64,000 bases of DNA from Candidatus Brevundimonas colombiensis. Lineage in GTDB: Bacteria > Pseudomonadota > Alphaproteobacteria > Caulobacterales > Caulobacteraceae. Under the pieces are notes generated by a model, which ran no database searches, was not told where the DNA came from, and was given only the letters and a program-made list of their open reading frames with translations. Made by a program: the position numbers and the translations under genes. This document shows, one piece after another, positions 46,114 through 55,018 of the stretch. Position 1 is the stretch's first letter. Every line of letters starts with the position of its first letter. The stretch is from positions 2,604,001 through 2,668,000 of the forward strand of contig CP119326.1 in assembly GCA_029202665.1 (NCBI GenBank). The letters are read 5' to 3'.

Positions 46114-46292
46114 CAGGGCTTATCCTTGGAGGCAGACGTCTTCGGAGGCGTTGCAGGCTGGCTGGCGCGGAATTCCTGTTCGATCCGCTCCTGACGGCGC
46201 TGCCATTGATAGCTGGTCTCGGGCATGCGCGGATCGGGTGCGCACGCCGACGTCAGGGTCAGAAGCCCGATGGACACAAAGAGGGTCCTCAT
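46113..46292 (-). CDS. Small lipoprotein encoded between nuoH and nuoI
   Basis: A 59-residue ORF that both overlaps the nuoH stop (ATGA at 46289-46292) and overlaps the nuoI start (TGATG at 46111-46115), so it is held in a tight translational chain. It has a signal sequence MRTLFVSIGLLTLTSAC with a lipobox ending at Cys17, then a short charged region (WQRRQERIEQEF) and a Pro/Lys/Ser tail. I do not recognise a family. The overlaps on both sides are the strongest evidence that it is real. Confidence 0.72.
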   Translation of the reverse strand: MRTLFVSIGLLTLTSACAPDPRMPETSYQWQRRQERIEQEFRASQPATPPKTSASKDKP

Positions 46293-47368
46293 GACGCCCC
46301 CATCACGAATACGCGCCAGGCCGAGACGATCACGACCGCGACCAGCGAGGTCGGCAGGAACACCTTCCAGCCCAGCCGCATCAGCTGGTCGTAGCGGTAG
46401 CGCGGCACGAACGCCTTAACCAGGGCGAAGGCCAGGAACCAGACGACGGTCTTGGTGACGAAGGTCAGCAGATAGATCGTATAGGCGATCCAGGCCGGCA
46501 GGCTGTCCAGAAAACCTTGCGACAGGAAGCCGGGATTCCAGCCGCCGAAGAACATGATGCTGATGAACGCCGACATGAAGACGATGTTGACGTACTCGCC
46601 CATCATGAACAGCAGGTAGGTCGTCGAGCTGTATTCGACCTGATAACCGGCGACCAGATCCGACTCCGACTCCGGCAGGTCGAACGGCGGGCGGTTGGTT
46701 TCCGCCAGGGCCGAGATGAAGAAGATGATCATCATCGGGAACAGCACGACGATCAGCGGCCAGGTCCCGGCGCCGCCGCCGAAGGCGAACCAGTTCCAGA
46801 AATAGCCGCTCTGGGCTTCGACGATCTTGGACAGGTTCATCGTGCCGGCCAGCAGGATGACGTTGATGATGATCAGACCCAGCGACACCTCATAGGACAC
46901 CATCTGCGCCGCGGAACGCAGCGAACCCAGGAACGGATACTTCGAGTTCGAAGCCCAGCCGCCCATGATGATGCCGTACACGCCCAGCGACGACACCGCG
47001 AAGATGTAGAGGATGCCGACGTTCAGGTCCGACACCACCCAGCCGGGGGCGAAGGGGATGACCGCCCAGGCCATGAAGGCCAGGATGACCGTGATGATCG
47101 GCGCCAGAAGGAAGACCGCCTTGTCGGCGCCGGACGGAACCACGACCTCCTTCAGCACGAACTTGATCATGTCCGCAAAGGACTGCAGCAGGCCGAAGGG
47201 GCCGACCACGTTCGGGCCCTTGCGCATCTGCACCGAGGCCCAGACCTTGCGGTCGGCCAGCAGCAGGAAGGCGACGCCGACAAGCACGCCGACGGTGATC
47301 AGCAGAATCTGACCGACCGTGATCAGCGTCCAGCCAACGGGCGTGGCCCAGAAAGAAACGGGGTCCAT
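46289..47368 (-). CDS. nuoH: NADH-quinone oxidoreductase subunit H
   Basis: The 359-residue quinone-site membrane subunit, eight helices. ADRKVWASVQMRKGPNVVGPFGLLQSFADMIKFVLKE-type sequence near residues 43-80 and SALAETNRPPFDLPESESDLVAGYQVEYS are diagnostic. Start lies 3 bp after the nuoG stop; its end overlaps the small lipoprotein gene. Confidence 0.97.
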   Translation of the reverse strand: MDPVSFWATPVGWTLITVGQILLITVGVLVGVAFLLLADRKVWASVQMRKGPNVVGPFGLLQSFADMIKFVLKEVVVPSGADKAVFLLAPIITVILAFMAWAVIPFAPGWVVSDLNVGILYIFAVSSLGVYGIIMGGWASNSKYPFLGSLRSAAQMVSYEVSLGLIIINVILLAGTMNLSKIVEAQSGYFWNWFAFGGGAGTWPLIVVLFPMMIIFFISALAETNRPPFDLPESESDLVAGYQVEYSSTTYLLFMMGEYVNIVFMSAFISIMFFGGWNPGFLSQGFLDSLPAWIAYTIYLLTFVTKTVVWFLAFALVKAFVPRYRYDQLMRLGWKVFLPTSLVAVVIVSAWRVFVMGAS

Positions 47369-47371
47369 GGT

Positions 47372-49417
47372 CTACTCCGCCGCCATCGCGACCGGGGCGA
47401 TCCGCAAGGCGGACAGTTCGGCCATCGTCGCGCTGGCGCGCGCAATCGGGTTTGAAAGATAGGGGTCGGTGACGACCGAGGTGAAGACGGTGTCGCCAAG
47501 ATCGCCCTTGGCGCCCAGCGAGGCCACGTCGAAGGCGACCGGGGCGGGCAGATAGTCGATCCGTCCGAAGGTCGGGTGATCGCCCATCAGCCTGGCGCGC
47601 AGCTGCTCCAGCGTGTCGTAAGCCAGGGTCTGGTCGACGCGGGCCGACAGGGCGCGGATGATGGCCCAGTCCTCCTTGGCCTCACCCTTGGGGAAGACGA
47701 CGCGTTCGGCCATCTGCACCCGGCCTTCGGTGTTGACGTACAGGCCCGACTTCTCGGTGTAGGCCGCGCCCGGCAGGATGACGTCGGCGCCATGGGCGCC
47801 GCGATCCCCGTGGCTGCCCAGATAGACGCGGAAGGCGTTCGATCCGGTCGGATCGACCTCGTCGGCGCCCAGCAGGAACAGGACGTCCAGCGCATCGGGC
47901 TTCAGCATTTCAGCCGCCGTCAGGCCGCCCTCTGCCGGCACGAAGCCCATGTCCAGACCGGCGACGCGCGCCGCGGCGTGGTGCAGGACGTTGAAACCAT
48001 TCCAGCTGTCGGTGACGACCCCGACCTTTTTGGCCAGGGCGCCCAGGGCGTTCAGGACAGCCGCGCCGCCCTCCCCGCCCAATGCGCCCGAACCGACGAT
48101 GATCGCCGGGCGTTCGGCCTTGGTCAGGACGTCCAGCGCCGACTTGGGCAGTTTGCCCAGCGTCTTCGAACCCGCGCCCAGATAGGCGTAATCGAAGGTC
48201 AGGTCGGCCTGTTCGCCGATCAGACCGATCTCCATGTCGCCCTTCAGCCAGGCCTTGCGCAGGCGGGCGTTCAGCAGCGGCGCCTCGGTGCGCGGATTGG
48301 CGCCGACGATCAGAACGGCGTCCGCCTTTTCAATGCCTTCCAGGCCGGAGTTGAACAGCCAGCCTTCGCGCGGACCATAACCCAATGCAGCGCCGTCCTG
48401 GCGGCAGTCAGTGTTGGCCGAACCCAGGGCGCGGAACAGGTCCAGCGTCGCCTTCATCGACTCGGCGTCCTGCAGGTCGCCTGCGATCACGCCGATGCGG
48501 TTGGCCGACGCGGCCTTCAGCCTGGCGGCGACGGCGTCCAGCGCCTCGTTCCAGGTGGCGGCGCGCAGCTTGCCGTTCTCTCGGATCCACGGACGGTCCA
48601 GGCGGCGCGCGGTCAGGCCGTCGACGACATAGCGGCTCTTGTCCGACAGCCACTCTTCGTTGACGCCCTCGTTGACGCGCGGCAGCACGCGCATGACCTC
48701 GGACCCGCGATAGTCGGCGCGGATGTTCGATCCCAAAGCGTCCATGACGTCGATGGTTTCGGTCTTCTTCAGTTCCCACGGACGATAGTGGTACTGCCAC
48801 GGACGGTGCGTCAGGGCGCCGACCGGGCACAGGTCATTGACGTTGCCCGACAGTTCCGAAGCGACCGACTTTTCCAGATAGGTCGTGATTTCGGCATCTT
48901 CGCCGCGCGAGATCATGCCGATGTCCGGCACGCCCGCAACCTCGGTGATGAAGCGGACGCAACGCGTGCACTGGATGCAGCGCGTCATGAAGGTCTTGAT
49001 CGTCGGCCCCATGTGCTTTTCTTCGACCGCGCGTTTGTTCTCCGAATAGCGCGAGCCGTCACGGCCATAGCCGACCGACTGGTCCTGCAGGTCGCATTCG
49101 CCGCCCTGATCGCAGATCGGGCAGTCCAGCGGGTGGTTGATGAGCAGGAACTCCATCACCCCTTCGCGCGCCTTCTTGACCATCGGCGTGTCGGTGAAGA
49201 TTTCCTGGCCGTCGGCGGCCGGAAGCGCGCACGAAGCCTGGGGCTTGGGCGGTCCGGGCTTCACCTCGACCAGGCACATGCGGCAGTTGCCGGCGATGGA
49301 CAGGCGTTCGTGGTAGCAGAAGCGCGGGATTTCCTGCCCCGCGCGCTCGGCGACCTGGAGCACGGTCATGCCGGGCTCGAACTCGGTTTCGACGCCGTTG
49401 ACCTTGGCGACTGGCAT
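47372..49417 (-). CDS. nuoG: NADH-quinone oxidoreductase subunit G
   Basis: The 681-residue iron-sulfur subunit of the peripheral arm. N-terminal ferredoxin part with CYHERLSIAGNCRMCLVE and a distal Cys (2Fe-2S), the His-Cys3 site HPLDCPICDQGGECDLQ, and CIQCTRCVRF with CPVGALT (4Fe-4S). A molybdopterin-oxidoreductase-like body follows (residues 230 to 600) without cofactor motifs. Its start overlaps the stop of the preceding lipoprotein gene (TGATG). Confidence 0.97.
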   Translation of the reverse strand: MPVAKVNGVETEFEPGMTVLQVAERAGQEIPRFCYHERLSIAGNCRMCLVEVKPGPPKPQASCALPAADGQEIFTDTPMVKKAREGVMEFLLINHPLDCPICDQGGECDLQDQSVGYGRDGSRYSENKRAVEEKHMGPTIKTFMTRCIQCTRCVRFITEVAGVPDIGMISRGEDAEITTYLEKSVASELSGNVNDLCPVGALTHRPWQYHYRPWELKKTETIDVMDALGSNIRADYRGSEVMRVLPRVNEGVNEEWLSDKSRYVVDGLTARRLDRPWIRENGKLRAATWNEALDAVAARLKAASANRIGVIAGDLQDAESMKATLDLFRALGSANTDCRQDGAALGYGPREGWLFNSGLEGIEKADAVLIVGANPRTEAPLLNARLRKAWLKGDMEIGLIGEQADLTFDYAYLGAGSKTLGKLPKSALDVLTKAERPAIIVGSGALGGEGGAAVLNALGALAKKVGVVTDSWNGFNVLHHAAARVAGLDMGFVPAEGGLTAAEMLKPDALDVLFLLGADEVDPTGSNAFRVYLGSHGDRGAHGADVILPGAAYTEKSGLYVNTEGRVQMAERVVFPKGEAKEDWAIIRALSARVDQTLAYDTLEQLRARLMGDHPTFGRIDYLPAPVAFDVASLGAKGDLGDTVFTSVVTDPYLSNPIARASATMAELSALRIAPVAMAAE

Positions 49418-49902
49418 CAGCGGGCCTCTTCTTCAGCGGGAACGGCCAGATCGGCCTGTTCCGTCGTCCCGTCAGGGAGCGTCTGTGTGATGGTGATCGC
49501 GCCGCCATTCATGACGTAACGGATCACCGGATCGCCCGGCTGGTTCATCCAGCGAACGAGCGTTTCATCGGCAAGATCGAGCGGCTTCCACTCGATCGCA
49601 TCATTCTGAACGCGGCAGTCGGCTCGCATCCGGCCGCCATCGACCGGCGCGCGCCACGAGGCGTGAACCACGCCGCCTTCGACACCGTCGATATCGATGG
49701 CTGACGGCTGCTGACCGTGAACAGCGGCCAGTCCGGCGCGGCAGACCCGGCGCAGATCAGTTTCCGCCAACACGGCCGCAGCGGCGGTTTCAGGCGCCTT
49801 CACCTCGGCCGAAGCCGTTTCCGTCGGCTTCGGCGCAGCCGCGCGCTCGCCGCAAGCGGCGAGAGCCAGGGCTCCGATGACGATGGCGGGCGAAAGGCGC
49901 AT
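49417..49902 (-). CDS. Lipoprotein of unknown function within the nuo operon
   Basis: A 161-residue protein with a lipobox at LALAAC (Cys17), an Ala/Pro/Thr/Glu linker, then a compact domain with two cysteines (VCRAGLAAVHGQQPSAID and ADCRVQN) that could form a disulfide, and SWRAPVDGGRMRADC and MNGGAITITQTLPDG. No family recognised. It starts 3 bp after the nuoF stop and overlaps nuoG by 1 bp, so it is surely cotranscribed. Confidence 0.75.
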   Translation of the reverse strand: MRLSPAIVIGALALAACGERAAAPKPTETASAEVKAPETAAAAVLAETDLRRVCRAGLAAVHGQQPSAIDIDGVEGGVVHASWRAPVDGGRMRADCRVQNDAIEWKPLDLADETLVRWMNQPGDPVIRYVMNGGAITITQTLPDGTTEQADLAVPAEEEAR

Positions 49903-49905
49903 GAT

Positions 49906-51219
49906 CTATTCCGCAGCGATCGCGTGGCCGGCGAAGTTCGCGCGGCGGCTGCGGTAGTTGGCGATGCGGTCTTCGATTTCGTGACGGAAGTGACGGATCA
50001 GGCCCTGAACCGGCCAGGCGGCCGCGTCGCCCAGGGCGCAGATGGTGTGACCCTCGATCTGGGTCGACACTTCCAGCAGCAGGTCGATCTCTGACGGATC
50101 GGCCTCGCCCACGGCCATCCGCTCCAGAACCCGCCACATCCAGCCGGTGCCTTCGCGGCACGGCGTGCACTGGCCGCAGCTCTCGTGCTTGAAGAAGTAG
50201 CTGATGCGGGCGATCGCCTTCACGATGTCGGTGGACTGATCCATCACCGTGACGCCCGCCGTCCCGAGGGACGAGCGCATCTCACGCATGGAATCGAAGT
50301 CCATCAGGACCGTCTCGGCCTGTTCGCGCGTGATGACCGGGCAGGACGCCCCGCCGGGGATGATGGCCTTCAGATTGTTCCAGCCGCCGCGCACGCCGCC
50401 GCCGTGATCCTCGATCAACTGACGCAGCGGGATCGACATGGCCTCCTCGACCACGCAGGGCGTGTTCACATGGCCCGACAGCGACATCAGCTTGGTGCCG
50501 GTGTTGTTCGGACGACCGAAGCCGGCGAACCAGTCGGCCCCGCGACGCAGGATCGTGCCGACGACGGCGATCGACTCGACGTTGTTCACGGTCGTCGGGC
50601 AACCATACAGGCCTGCACCGGCCGGGAACGGCGGCTTCAGGCGCGGCTGGCCCTTCTTGCCTTCCAGCGATTCCAGCAGCGCCGTCTCTTCGCCGCAGAT
50701 ATAGGCCCCGCCGCCATGGTGGATATAGACGTGGAAATCCCAGCCGTGGACATTGTCGTCGCCGATCAGCCGGGCCTCATAGGCCTGCTTGACGGCGGCT
50801 TCCATCCGCTCGCGCTCCAGCACGTATTCGCCGCGCAGATAGATGTAGCAGGCGTGGGCCTGCATCGCGAAGCTGGCGATCAGCGCGCCTTCGATCAGCA
50901 GGTGCGGATCATGACGCATGATCTCGCGGTCCTTGCAGGTCGCGGGCTCTGACTCATCGGCGTTGATGACCAGATAGTGCGGCCGATCCTTCACTTCCTT
51001 GGGCATGAAGGACCACTTCAGGCCGGTCGAGAAACCGGCGCCGCCACGGCCGCGCAGGCCCGAGGCCTTGACGTTGTTGATGATCCAGTCGCGCCCAAGG
51101 TCCAGCATGTCCTTGGTGGCGTTCCACGCGCCGCGCGACTTCGCCCCCTCGACGCCCCAGTCATGGAAGCCGTACAGGTTGGTGAAGATGCGATCCTTGT
51201 CTTCGAGAATGCCGACCAT
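49906..51219 (-). CDS. nuoF: NADH-quinone oxidoreductase subunit F
   Basis: The NADH- and FMN-binding subunit, 437 residues from ATG 51219 (MVGILEDKDRIFTNLYGFHD). NADH-binding GRGGAGFSTGLKWSFMP, FMN-binding HHGGGAYICGEETALLESLEG, and the 4Fe-4S motif ESCGQCTPCREGTGWM with a later Cys at GHTICALGDAAAWPVQG are all present. The longer ORF upstream is another frame over the 87-codon gene. That gene precedes it by 5 bp. Confidence 0.97.
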   Translation of the reverse strand: MVGILEDKDRIFTNLYGFHDWGVEGAKSRGAWNATKDMLDLGRDWIINNVKASGLRGRGGAGFSTGLKWSFMPKEVKDRPHYLVINADESEPATCKDREIMRHDPHLLIEGALIASFAMQAHACYIYLRGEYVLERERMEAAVKQAYEARLIGDDNVHGWDFHVYIHHGGGAYICGEETALLESLEGKKGQPRLKPPFPAGAGLYGCPTTVNNVESIAVVGTILRRGADWFAGFGRPNNTGTKLMSLSGHVNTPCVVEEAMSIPLRQLIEDHGGGVRGGWNNLKAIIPGGASCPVITREQAETVLMDFDSMREMRSSLGTAGVTVMDQSTDIVKAIARISYFFKHESCGQCTPCREGTGWMWRVLERMAVGEADPSEIDLLLEVSTQIEGHTICALGDAAAWPVQGLIRHFRHEIEDRIANYRSRRANFAGHAIAAE

Positions 51220-51224
51220 GGCCC

Positions 51225-51488
51225 TCAGAGTCCTTCCGCCAGACGGCGCTTGTGGTGGCGCGTGCGCATCCAGATGGCCGCGATGACCATCACCCAGCCC
51301 GCCGCCAGCATGAAGTAGGAGGCGTTGACCGCCCACGGCCCGACGGCGCCCTGGCGCGAGATCAGGATCAGAAGCGCGGCGCCCACGACCATGGCCAGGC
51401 CACCGGCCCGCAGCGGACGTCCCACGCCCCGCAGCTCCTTGCGATAGGCCGCGCGGCCCTCATCGGTGTTCAGATCAGGCGGCGACAT
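51225..51488 (-). CDS. Small two-helix membrane protein within the nuo operon
   Basis: An 87-residue protein with a polar N-terminus (MSPPDLNTDEGRAAYRKELRG), two predicted membrane helices (residues about 30-46 and 54-73) and a basic C-terminal tail (RTRHHKRRL). The start overlaps the nuoE stop by 1 bp (TGATG) and nuoF starts 5 bp later. No family recognised. Confidence 0.72.
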   Translation of the reverse strand: MSPPDLNTDEGRAAYRKELRGVGRPLRAGGLAMVVGAALLILISRQGAVGPWAVNASYFMLAAGWVMVIAAIWMRTRHHKRRLAEGL

Positions 51489-52165
51489 CAGGCCGGAGCC
51501 TTTTCAGCCGGGGCCGGATCGCTGTTGGGCAGCTTCTTGATCGGCTTGGCGGCCGAGCCGTCGTACAGCTTTGCGTCCAGCAGGGTCTTGGCCCCGCCTT
51601 GCGGCGCGGCATTGGTGCGACCGATGTAGGATCCCCGTTCCGGCGACTTGCCGGCGGCGAAGTCGTCGATGATCTGGGCCATCGTCTCGGGCGTCAGGTC
51701 TTCATAATAGTAGTCGTTGATCTGGGCCATCGGCGCGTTCGAACAGGCGCCCAGGCATTCGACTTCCTGCCAGGTGAAGCGACCGTCCGCGGACAGATGA
51801 TCCTTGGGACCGATCTTCTCCTTGCAGACACGCATCAGTTCGTTGGCGCCGCGCAGCGCGCACGGCGTAGTGCCGCACACCTGGATCAGCGCGGTCCTGC
51901 CGACCGGCTCCAGCATGAACATGGTGTAGAAGGTCGCGACCTCCAGCACCCGGATATAGGCCATGCCCAACAGCTCGGCGATGGCGCGGATGGCGGGTTC
52001 GGAAACCCAGCCCTCCTGCTTCTGCACCAGCCACAGGACCGGGATCACCGCCGACTGACGGCGCGATTCCGGGTATTTCTTGATCCACCATTCGGCCTTT
52101 TCCATCGTCGCTTCCGAGAAGGCGAACGAGGCAGGCTGTTCCTTGGCGAGACGACGAACGGACAT
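51488..52165 (-). CDS. nuoE: NADH-quinone oxidoreductase subunit E
   Basis: A 225-residue 2Fe-2S thioredoxin-fold subunit. Conserved helix bundle YPESRRQSAVIPVLWLVQKQEGWVSEPAI-type sequence, then cluster ligands in CGTTPCALRGANEL and CLGACSNAPMAQIND. The last 60 residues form a Pro/Ala/Lys extension (ending NSDPAPAEKAPA), common in alphaproteobacterial NuoE. It lies 3 bp after the NTF2-like gene. Confidence 0.96.
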   Translation of the reverse strand: MSVRRLAKEQPASFAFSEATMEKAEWWIKKYPESRRQSAVIPVLWLVQKQEGWVSEPAIRAIAELLGMAYIRVLEVATFYTMFMLEPVGRTALIQVCGTTPCALRGANELMRVCKEKIGPKDHLSADGRFTWQEVECLGACSNAPMAQINDYYYEDLTPETMAQIIDDFAAGKSPERGSYIGRTNAAPQGGAKTLLDAKLYDGSAAKPIKKLPNSDPAPAEKAPA

Positions 52166-52168
52166 CCG

Positions 52169-52504
52169 CTAGGCCTTCACATAATCAACGCGAGCGATCT
52201 TGTCGCCGGCGAACGAATAGATTGCGGCGACTTCGAAAGGCGCTGCATCGGGCGACCGGAACACACGCTCGTGGTCGATTACCGTGTTTCCGACGACGAT
52301 TCGTGACAGCAGTTCCGCACGGTTCTGCGGGAACTGGGCGAACAGGCCCTCGTGGCGTTCGCGATAGGCGTCCAGCCCCTTCAGGTTGGGCTCGGCGTTC
52401 AGGTCGGAAATGGTGATCCCGTCGTCGAAGAAGGTGACGAAGGTCGCCAGATCCTGGGTGTTGTAGGCGTCGAGCTGGCCCTGCACCACGGCTTCGCGGC
52501 TCAT
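52169..52504 (-). CDS. NTF2-like (SnoaL-type) protein within the nuo operon
   Basis: A 111-residue single-domain protein with the cone-shaped NTF2 fold pattern: VQGQLDAYNTQDLATFVTFFDDGI, GLDAYRERHEGLF, then beta strands through IYSFAGDKIARVDYVKA. Family members bind small ligands or are dimeric scaffolds; the pocket residues do not reveal a substrate. Its start overlaps the nuoD stop (ATGA), so it is part of the operon, which is unusual. Confidence 0.85.
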   Translation of the reverse strand: MSREAVVQGQLDAYNTQDLATFVTFFDDGITISDLNAEPNLKGLDAYRERHEGLFAQFPQNRAELLSRIVVGNTVIDHERVFRSPDAAPFEVAAIYSFAGDKIARVDYVKA

Positions 52505-53769
52505 CGGTCCACCTCGCCGAACACGATGTCGAGCGAGCCCAGGATGGCCGAAACGTCGGCCAGCTGGTGTCCCTGGTTCATCGGACCCATCTGCGCCAGG
52601 TGACGGAAGCCCGGCGCCGAAATCTTCACGCGGTACGGCTTGTTGGTGCCGTCCGAGACCAGATAGATGCCGAACTCGCCCTTGGGCGCCTCGACCGAGG
52701 CGTAGACTTCGCCTTCCGGCGTCTTGAAGCCTTCGGTGTAGAGCTTGAAGTGGTGGATCAGGGATTCCATCGACCGCTTCATTTCGCCACGACGCGGCGG
52801 AACGATCTTGTTGTCCTCGATCATCACCGGTTCGCCGGGACAGTTGCGAAGCTTATGGATGCACTGCTCCATGATCCGCACGGACTGCTTCATCTCTTCG
52901 ACGCGGACCAGATAACGGTCCCAGCAGTCGCCGTTCTTGCCGACGGCGATGTCGAACTCCAGTTCGGCATAGCACTCGTACGGCTGCGACTTGCGCAGGT
53001 CCCAGGCGATGTCCGAACCGCGCAGCATCACGCCGGTGAAGCCCCAGGCCAGGGCCTCTTCCTTGGTCACGACGCCGATGTCGACGTTGCGCTGCTTGAA
53101 GATGCGGTTCTCGGTGACCAGTTTTTCGATGTCGGCCAGGGCCTTCGGGAACTCCTGGCACCAGCGACCGATGTCGTCGATCAGGTCCATCGGCAGGTCC
53201 TGGTGGACGCCGCCGGGACGGAAATAATTGGCGTGCAGACGGGCGCCGCAGGCGCGCTCGTAGAACACCATCAGCTTTTCGCGCTCTTCGTGCCCCCACA
53301 GCGGCGGCGTCAGGGCGCCCACGTCCATGGCCTGCATGGTCGCGTTCAGCAGGTGGTTCCCGATCCGGCCGATCTCGGAATACAGAACCCGGATCAGCTG
53401 GGCGCGGTACGGAACCTCGACCCCCAGCAGTTTTTCGATGGCCAGGCAGAAGGCGTGTTCCTGGTTCATCGGCGAGACGTAGTCGAGGCGATCCAGATAC
53501 GGCACGTTCTGGAGATAGGTGCGCGCCTCCATCAGCTTCTCGGTGCCGCGATGCAGCAGGCCGATGTGCGGATCGACGCGTTCGACGATTTCCCCGTCCA
53601 GCTCCAGCACCAGGCGCAGCACGCCGTGGGCGGCCGGGTGTTGCGGGCCGAAGTTGATCGTGAACTTGCGGTCTTCCATCTCGCGCGCATGAGCGGTGCG
53701 CGTGTCGAGGTCGTCGTCGAACACGTCGGTCGCGCCCAGGGCGGCGTGGTTGTGGGTTCCGTCAGCCAT
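52501..53769 (-). CDS. nuoD: NADH-quinone oxidoreductase subunit D
   Basis: The 49-kDa subunit, 422 residues from ATG 53769 (MADGTHNHAALGATDVFDDD), overlapping the nuoC stop by 1 bp. It shows INFGPQHPAAHGVLRLVLELDGE (quinone-site His), LHRGTEKLMEARTYLQNVPYLDRLDYVSPMNQEH and a C-terminal LGSLDIVFGEVDR. The first 30 residues are a polar extension. Confidence 0.97.
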   Translation of the reverse strand: MADGTHNHAALGATDVFDDDLDTRTAHAREMEDRKFTINFGPQHPAAHGVLRLVLELDGEIVERVDPHIGLLHRGTEKLMEARTYLQNVPYLDRLDYVSPMNQEHAFCLAIEKLLGVEVPYRAQLIRVLYSEIGRIGNHLLNATMQAMDVGALTPPLWGHEEREKLMVFYERACGARLHANYFRPGGVHQDLPMDLIDDIGRWCQEFPKALADIEKLVTENRIFKQRNVDIGVVTKEEALAWGFTGVMLRGSDIAWDLRKSQPYECYAELEFDIAVGKNGDCWDRYLVRVEEMKQSVRIMEQCIHKLRNCPGEPVMIEDNKIVPPRRGEMKRSMESLIHHFKLYTEGFKTPEGEVYASVEAPKGEFGIYLVSDGTNKPYRVKISAPGFRHLAQMGPMNQGHQLADVSAILGSLDIVFGEVDR

Positions 53770-54398
53770 CAGCCATTGCCTCCGGCCTTTTCGTCGCCCG
53801 GCAGGACCGGCGCGGGATATTCGGCGCCTTCCCACGGCGACAGGAAGTCGAACGTGCGGAACTCCTGCGTCAGCTTGACGGGTTCATAGACCACGCGGCG
53901 CTGCTCCTCATCGTAGCGGACCTCGACATAGCCCGTCATCGGGAAGTCCTTGCGAAGGGGGTGCCCTTCGAAACCATAGTCGGTCAGCAGACGCCGCATG
54001 TCCGGGTGGCCCGAGAACAGCACGCCATACATGTCGAACGTCTCGCGCTCGAACCAGTTTGCGGACGGATAGACCTCGACCACGGTCGGAACCGGCTGCA
54101 CCTCGTCCGTCGCCACCTTGACGCGCACGCGCGCGTTCCGGGTCAGCGACAGCAGATGATAGACAACCTCGAACCGCTCTTCGCGGTCCGGATAGTCGGC
54201 GCCGCAGACATCCAGCAGCTGCTGGAAGCCGAACTGATCGCGCAGCGCCGTCATCACCTCGACGATCCGCTCGCGCGGCGCCACCAGCGTCAGTTCGCCG
54301 AACGCGACCTGCGCCTCGACGCCCAGAGCGCCCACCATCTCGGCGCCCAGAGGGGTCAGAGCGGCCTCATGCTGGGCCTGAACAACCAAGGAGCTCAT
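53769..54398 (-). CDS. nuoC: NADH-quinone oxidoreductase subunit C
   Basis: The 30-kDa subunit, 209 residues from ATG 54398, overlapping the nuoB stop (ATGA). Typical LLDVCGADYPDREERFEVVYHLLSL, ANWFERETFDMYGVLFSGHPDMRRLLTDYGFEGHPLRKDFP and YEPVKLTQEFRTFDFLSPWEG. Not fused to NuoD, unlike in E. coli. Confidence 0.97.
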   Translation of the reverse strand: MSSLVVQAQHEAALTPLGAEMVGALGVEAQVAFGELTLVAPRERIVEVMTALRDQFGFQQLLDVCGADYPDREERFEVVYHLLSLTRNARVRVKVATDEVQPVPTVVEVYPSANWFERETFDMYGVLFSGHPDMRRLLTDYGFEGHPLRKDFPMTGYVEVRYDEEQRRVVYEPVKLTQEFRTFDFLSPWEGAEYPAPVLPGDEKAGGNG

Positions 54399-55018
54399 CG
54401 GTCGATGGTCCCCGTGCGACGAATCTTCTTCTGCAACTGCAACAGGCCGTAAAGCAGGGCTTCGGCCGTCGGCGGGCAGCCCGGCACATAGACGTCCACC
54501 GGCACGACGCGGTCGCAGCCGCGCACGACGCTGTAGCTGTAGTGATAATAGCCGCCGCCGTTGGCGCAGCTGCCCATCGACACGACATAGCGCGGATCGG
54601 GCATCTGGTCGTAAACCTTGCGGATGGCGGGGGCCATCTTGTTGGTCAGGGTGCCGGCGACGATCATCAGGTCCGAGTGACGCGGGCTGCCGCGCGGCGC
54701 CATGCCGAAACGCTCGACGTCGAAACGCGGCATCGACATCTGAATCATCTCGACGGCGCAGCAGGCCAGGCCGAAGGTCATCCACATCAGCGAGCCGGTG
54801 CGCGCCCAGTTGATGACGTCGTCGGCGGCGGCGACCAGATAGCCGCGCTCGCCCAGCTCCATGTTCACGGCTTCAAAGAATTTGTCGTGGATCTTGGGGT
54901 CATACCCCTCGACCGTCGAACGCGCGGCGGAGCCGGCGGCGACCAGAGGCGCGCCCGAGGGGGTGACCAGCGACGGCGTCCCCGTTCCCGAAGGCACGGA
55001 CGTGGCGACTACTCCCAT
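54395..55018 (-). CDS. nuoB: NADH-quinone oxidoreductase subunit B
   Basis: The PSST subunit carrying cluster N2, 207 residues from ATG 55018. Ligands lie in TFGLACCAVEMIQM (adjacent Cys pair), SMGSCANGGGYYHYSY and DVYVPGCPPTAEALLYGLLQLQ. The first 40 residues are an Ala/Ser/Pro extension. The start lies inside the end of nuoA (10-bp overlap). The longer ORF upstream is a shadow of nuoA. Confidence 0.97.
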   Translation of the reverse strand: MGVVATSVPSGTGTPSLVTPSGAPLVAAGSAARSTVEGYDPKIHDKFFEAVNMELGERGYLVAAADDVINWARTGSLMWMTFGLACCAVEMIQMSMPRFDVERFGMAPRGSPRHSDLMIVAGTLTNKMAPAIRKVYDQMPDPRYVVSMGSCANGGGYYHYSYSVVRGCDRVVPVDVYVPGCPPTAEALLYGLLQLQKKIRRTGTIDR

